Shown: in pieces, positions 5,265-7,019 of the stretch
Position numbering within the stretch: the stretch's first letter is position 1
How the letters are laid out: the number at the start of each line of letters is the position of its first letter
From: Verrucomicrobiota bacterium
GTDB lineage: Bacteria; Verrucomicrobiota; Verrucomicrobiia; Opitutales; Opitutaceae
NCBI GenBank assembly: GCA_030916665.1
Contig: JAUPWC010000524.1
Span: forward strand, 1-7,019
Direction: 5' to 3'
Length of the DNA: 7,019 nt
Position numbers and translations under genes: made by a program
Notes under the pieces: generated by a model
What the model saw: the letters and a program-made list of their open reading frames with translations, nothing else
Databases searched by the model: none
Told to the model about the DNA's origin: nothing

Positions 5265-6251
5265 ATGTCGTCCAACGTCTCCACCCACCGCCGCGCGCTC
5301 ATCGGGCTGCTGCTGGCCAATCTGTTCTGGGGCCTGAGCTTTCCGCTCATCAAGGCGATGGGGCAGGAGCAGCTGCAGCTGGTGCCGGCGAGCAGCAGCT
5401 GGTTCATCACCACGCTCACGGTGGCCGCGCGATTCGTGCTCGCGACCGCAGTGATGCTCCTGATCGCGCGGGCGCAGCTCGCGGAGCTGAAGGCGGGCGA
5501 ACTGCGCCAGGGCGTGCTGCTCGGCCTTTCGCTGGGCGCCGGCCTGCTGCTGCAGGTGGACGGGCTCCAGTTTACCTCCGCCTCAACCTCCGCATTTCTG
5601 ACGCAGTTCTACGCCATCATGATCCCGGCGGTGGTGGCGCTGCAGCTTCGCCGCGTGCCGCCGCCCGTGGTGTGGGCCTGCGCCGCGCTCGTGCTCGCGG
5701 GCGTGGCGATCCTCGGGCGCTTTGACTTCCGCACGCTGCACCTTGGGCGCGGCGAATGGGAGACGCTGCTGAGCTCGGTCTTCTTCATGATCCAGATTTT
5801 TGTGCTCGGCGACAAACGCCACGGGGGCAACCGCACGCTGGCCGTCACGGCCGTGATGTTCGCAACCGTGGCCGTGGTGTTCTGCGGGCTCGCGCTCGCG
5901 ACGGCGCCCGCGCCGGCCGACTGCCTGCGTCCGTGGCTGTCGGTCCCGTGGCTGGGTTTCCTCGGGTTGCTCACGCTGTTCTGCACGCTCGGGTCGTTCA
6001 CGCTGATGAACCGCTGGCAGCCGCACATCACGGCGACCGAGGCGGGGTTGATCTACTGCTTCGAGCCGGTGTTCGCGTCGGTGATGGCGCTTTTTCTGCC
6101 GGCGCTCTTCTCGCGCTGGGCGGGGTTCGACTACGCCAACGAGACGCTCACCTGGCAGCTGCTCGCGGGCGGCGGGTTGATCACGCTGGCCAACGTGCTC
6201 TTGCAGTTCAGGCCCCCGGCCCGGCCGGCGTCGCCGGGGGCGGGTGGATGA
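5265..6251 (+). CDS. EamA/DMT-superfamily transporter (10 membrane helices)
   Basis: This 328-residue inner-membrane protein has the two-fold EamA architecture with about ten hydrophobic helices. The first EamA half begins LLLANLFWGLSFPLIK (15-30), a typical helix-1 signature. The second half closes with TEAGLIYCFEPVFASVMALFLP (258-279), the conserved helix-9 region with the EP pair. Family members export amino acids, purines, other metabolites or drugs; the substrate cannot be inferred. The periplasmic loop after helix 1 (VPASSSWFITT) is slightly longer than usual. I chose the ATG at 5265 because upstream codons run through the REPIN-like element and the SWIB terminator. GGA at 5258-5260 is only a weak ribosome site. 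The 3' end overlaps the hydrolase gene by 44 bp, giving a Pro/Ala/Gly-rich cytoplasmic tail. Confidence 0.93.
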   Translation: MSSNVSTHRRALIGLLLANLFWGLSFPLIKAMGQEQLQLVPASSSWFITTLTVAARFVLATAVMLLIARAQLAELKAGELRQGVLLGLSLGAGLLLQVDGLQFTSASTSAFLTQFYAIMIPAVVALQLRRVPPPVVWACAALVLAGVAILGRFDFRTLHLGRGEWETLLSSVFFMIQIFVLGDKRHGGNRTLAVTAVMFATVAVVFCGLALATAPAPADCLRPWLSVPWLGFLGLLTLFCTLGSFTLMNRWQPHITATEAGLIYCFEPVFASVMALFLPALFSRWAGFDYANETLTWQLLAGGGLITLANVLLQFRPPARPASPGAGG

Positions 6252-6957
6252 ACTTGCCCTCGCGCAGAAAGGTGCGCACCTGGTCCACGACTTCCTGGCG
6301 CCAGAGCATCAGCGTGTGCGAGTAGGGGAGCACGATAAAATCCTTCATGCCCTTGAGCTTCGCGGACTCGATGGTGACGGCGCCGTCGTTCTTGCCGCCG
6401 AGGGCCTGGCCGAAGACCGGGTTGACCGCCACCTCGCCGGCGATGATGCCGACGTCGAAGTCCGCCGCGCCGAGCGTCTTCACGATGGCGTCTTCGCCGG
6501 TGCCGAGGCGCACGAGGTTGCCGCCGAGGAATTTTTTCAGGAGCACGTTCTCCTTCGCCGCGTCGGCGGCGGTGCTGCCCTGGTTGGGCGGGCCGATCAT
6601 CACGACGCGGCCGAGGTTGGCGGGGCGGGCGTCCTGGAGGAGCTTGCGCACGATGAGGCTGCCCATCGAGTGGGTCACGAAGTGCAGGTGCGGCGCGCGG
6701 GCGACGTCGTGCTTCTTCAGGTGCGCGGGCAGGTATTCGCCGGCCAGCTGCTCGAACGGCATGCGGCGCGACGGATAGGAGATGTTGACCGTGCGGTAGC
6801 CGTCGGCGCGCAGCGCGGACTCGAGGCGGTTCATCACATAGGAACGCATGCCGATGCCGTGCAGCAACACGACGCAGTCGGGTTCGGCGGACTTCTCGCT
6901 GGCGGGCATGACGACCAGACAAAGCACACCGGCGAGGAAGGCGAGCAGGCGTTTCAT
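6208..6957 (-). CDS. Exported alpha/beta hydrolase (lipase/EstA-like)
   Basis: This 249-residue serine hydrolase starts with an N-terminal signal peptide (MKRLLAFLAGVLCLVVMPAS), so it probably acts in the periplasm or outside. VVLLHGIG (29-36) is the oxyanion-hole strand and loop. The nucleophile elbow is THSMG, with Ser97. Likely acid and base are Asp191 (GKNDGAV) and His214 (YSHTLM), in the right order and spacing. It resembles the COG1075 EstA/LipA-like acyl hydrolases; the substrate is unknown. Cys13 is not in a convincing lipobox, so cleavage by signal peptidase I is more likely than lipidation. Its ATG overlaps the stop of an upstream gene as ATGA, and its 3' end overlaps the converging transporter. 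The last residues HPPPATPAGPGA come from the overlap and are probably disordered. Confidence 0.9.
   Translation of the reverse strand: MKRLLAFLAGVLCLVVMPASEKSAEPDCVVLLHGIGMRSYVMNRLESALRADGYRTVNISYPSRRMPFEQLAGEYLPAHLKKHDVARAPHLHFVTHSMGSLIVRKLLQDARPANLGRVVMIGPPNQGSTAADAAKENVLLKKFLGGNLVRLGTGEDAIVKTLGAADFDVGIIAGEVAVNPVFGQALGGKNDGAVTIESAKLKGMKDFIVLPYSHTLMLWRQEVVDQVRTFLREGKFIHPPPATPAGPGA
6212..6241. repeat. GC hairpin inside the convergent gene overlap
   Basis: GCCCCCGGC (6212-6220) and GCCGGGGGC (6233-6241) form a 9-bp stem around a 12-nt loop. It lies wholly within the coding overlap of the transporter and hydrolase genes. No T-run follows on either strand, so intrinsic termination is unlikely, but it could pause polymerase or block 3' decay on both mRNAs. 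Confidence 0.55.
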
Positions 6958-7019
6958 GCTGCCACGCGCGCCGCGCGCAAACCGGTCACGGCCCGCAGCG
7001 TGACGGCGCCGAGCACGAT
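6954..7019 (-). CDS. C-terminal fragment of an unidentified upstream gene
   Basis: Reading leftwards from the edge, one frame gives IVLGAVTLRAVTGLRAARVAA and then the stop TGA at 6956-6954. That stop overlaps the hydrolase ATG as ATGA, the same coupling used by the ATPase and permease genes. Codons are GC-ending, as in the neighbours. The 21 residues are hydrophobic and basic, as at the end of a membrane protein, but too short to assign a family. The frame could be open by chance. Confidence 0.5.
   Translation of the reverse strand: MVLGAVTLRAVTGLRAARVAA

Noticed and set aside
5756..6325. A 189-codon plus-strand frame inside the transporter gene
   Set aside because: It is an off-frame Arg/His/Ala-rich reading; the transporter frame has clear membrane helices and EamA signatures.

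Overview
The window is GC-rich and densely coded. It looks like chromosomal DNA of a Verrucomicrobiota bacterium, probably of the Opitutae type. This is inference from a free-standing SWIB-domain protein (a family shared with Chlamydiae), a single-RRM glycine-rich RNA-binding protein, GC-rich codon use and the near absence of Shine-Dalgarno sequences. No mobile element, CRISPR array, tRNA or rRNA was seen.

Positions 1-3522, minus strand: an efflux operon read leftwards, in the order TetR regulator, periplasmic adaptor lipoprotein (HlyD family), ABC ATPase, ABC-2 permease. The permease runs off the left edge. The order matches the E. coli cecR-ybhG-ybhF-ybhS-ybhR type of exporter. A 30-bp palindrome lies 9 bp upstream of the TetR start, inside a TTGACA-type promoter, so the operon is probably autorepressed. 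The adaptor and ATPase genes are separated by a 141-bp gap holding a paired-hairpin repeat (REPIN-like).

Positions 3576-4007, plus strand: a small DCC-family (DUF393) thiol-disulfide oxidoreductase-like protein. A rho-independent terminator follows and serves the converging RNA-binding protein gene.

Positions 4092-5152: two small nucleic-acid-binding proteins transcribed divergently from a 266-bp spacer. They are an RRM/RGG protein (minus) and a SWIB protein (plus). Each has its own strong intrinsic terminator.

Positions 5172-7019: a second REPIN-like element, a ten-helix EamA/DMT transporter (plus), and a secreted alpha/beta hydrolase (minus) whose 3' end overlaps the transporter by 44 bp. 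At the right edge, the last 21 codons of an upstream minus-strand gene overlap the hydrolase start by ATGA.

The most notable signal is the pair of REPIN-like elements at 1748-1817 and 5172-5259. Their four arms share one frame, while the three variable base pairs of the hairpin stem differ between arms with full compensation. This points to a selected, folding repeat family in the genome.
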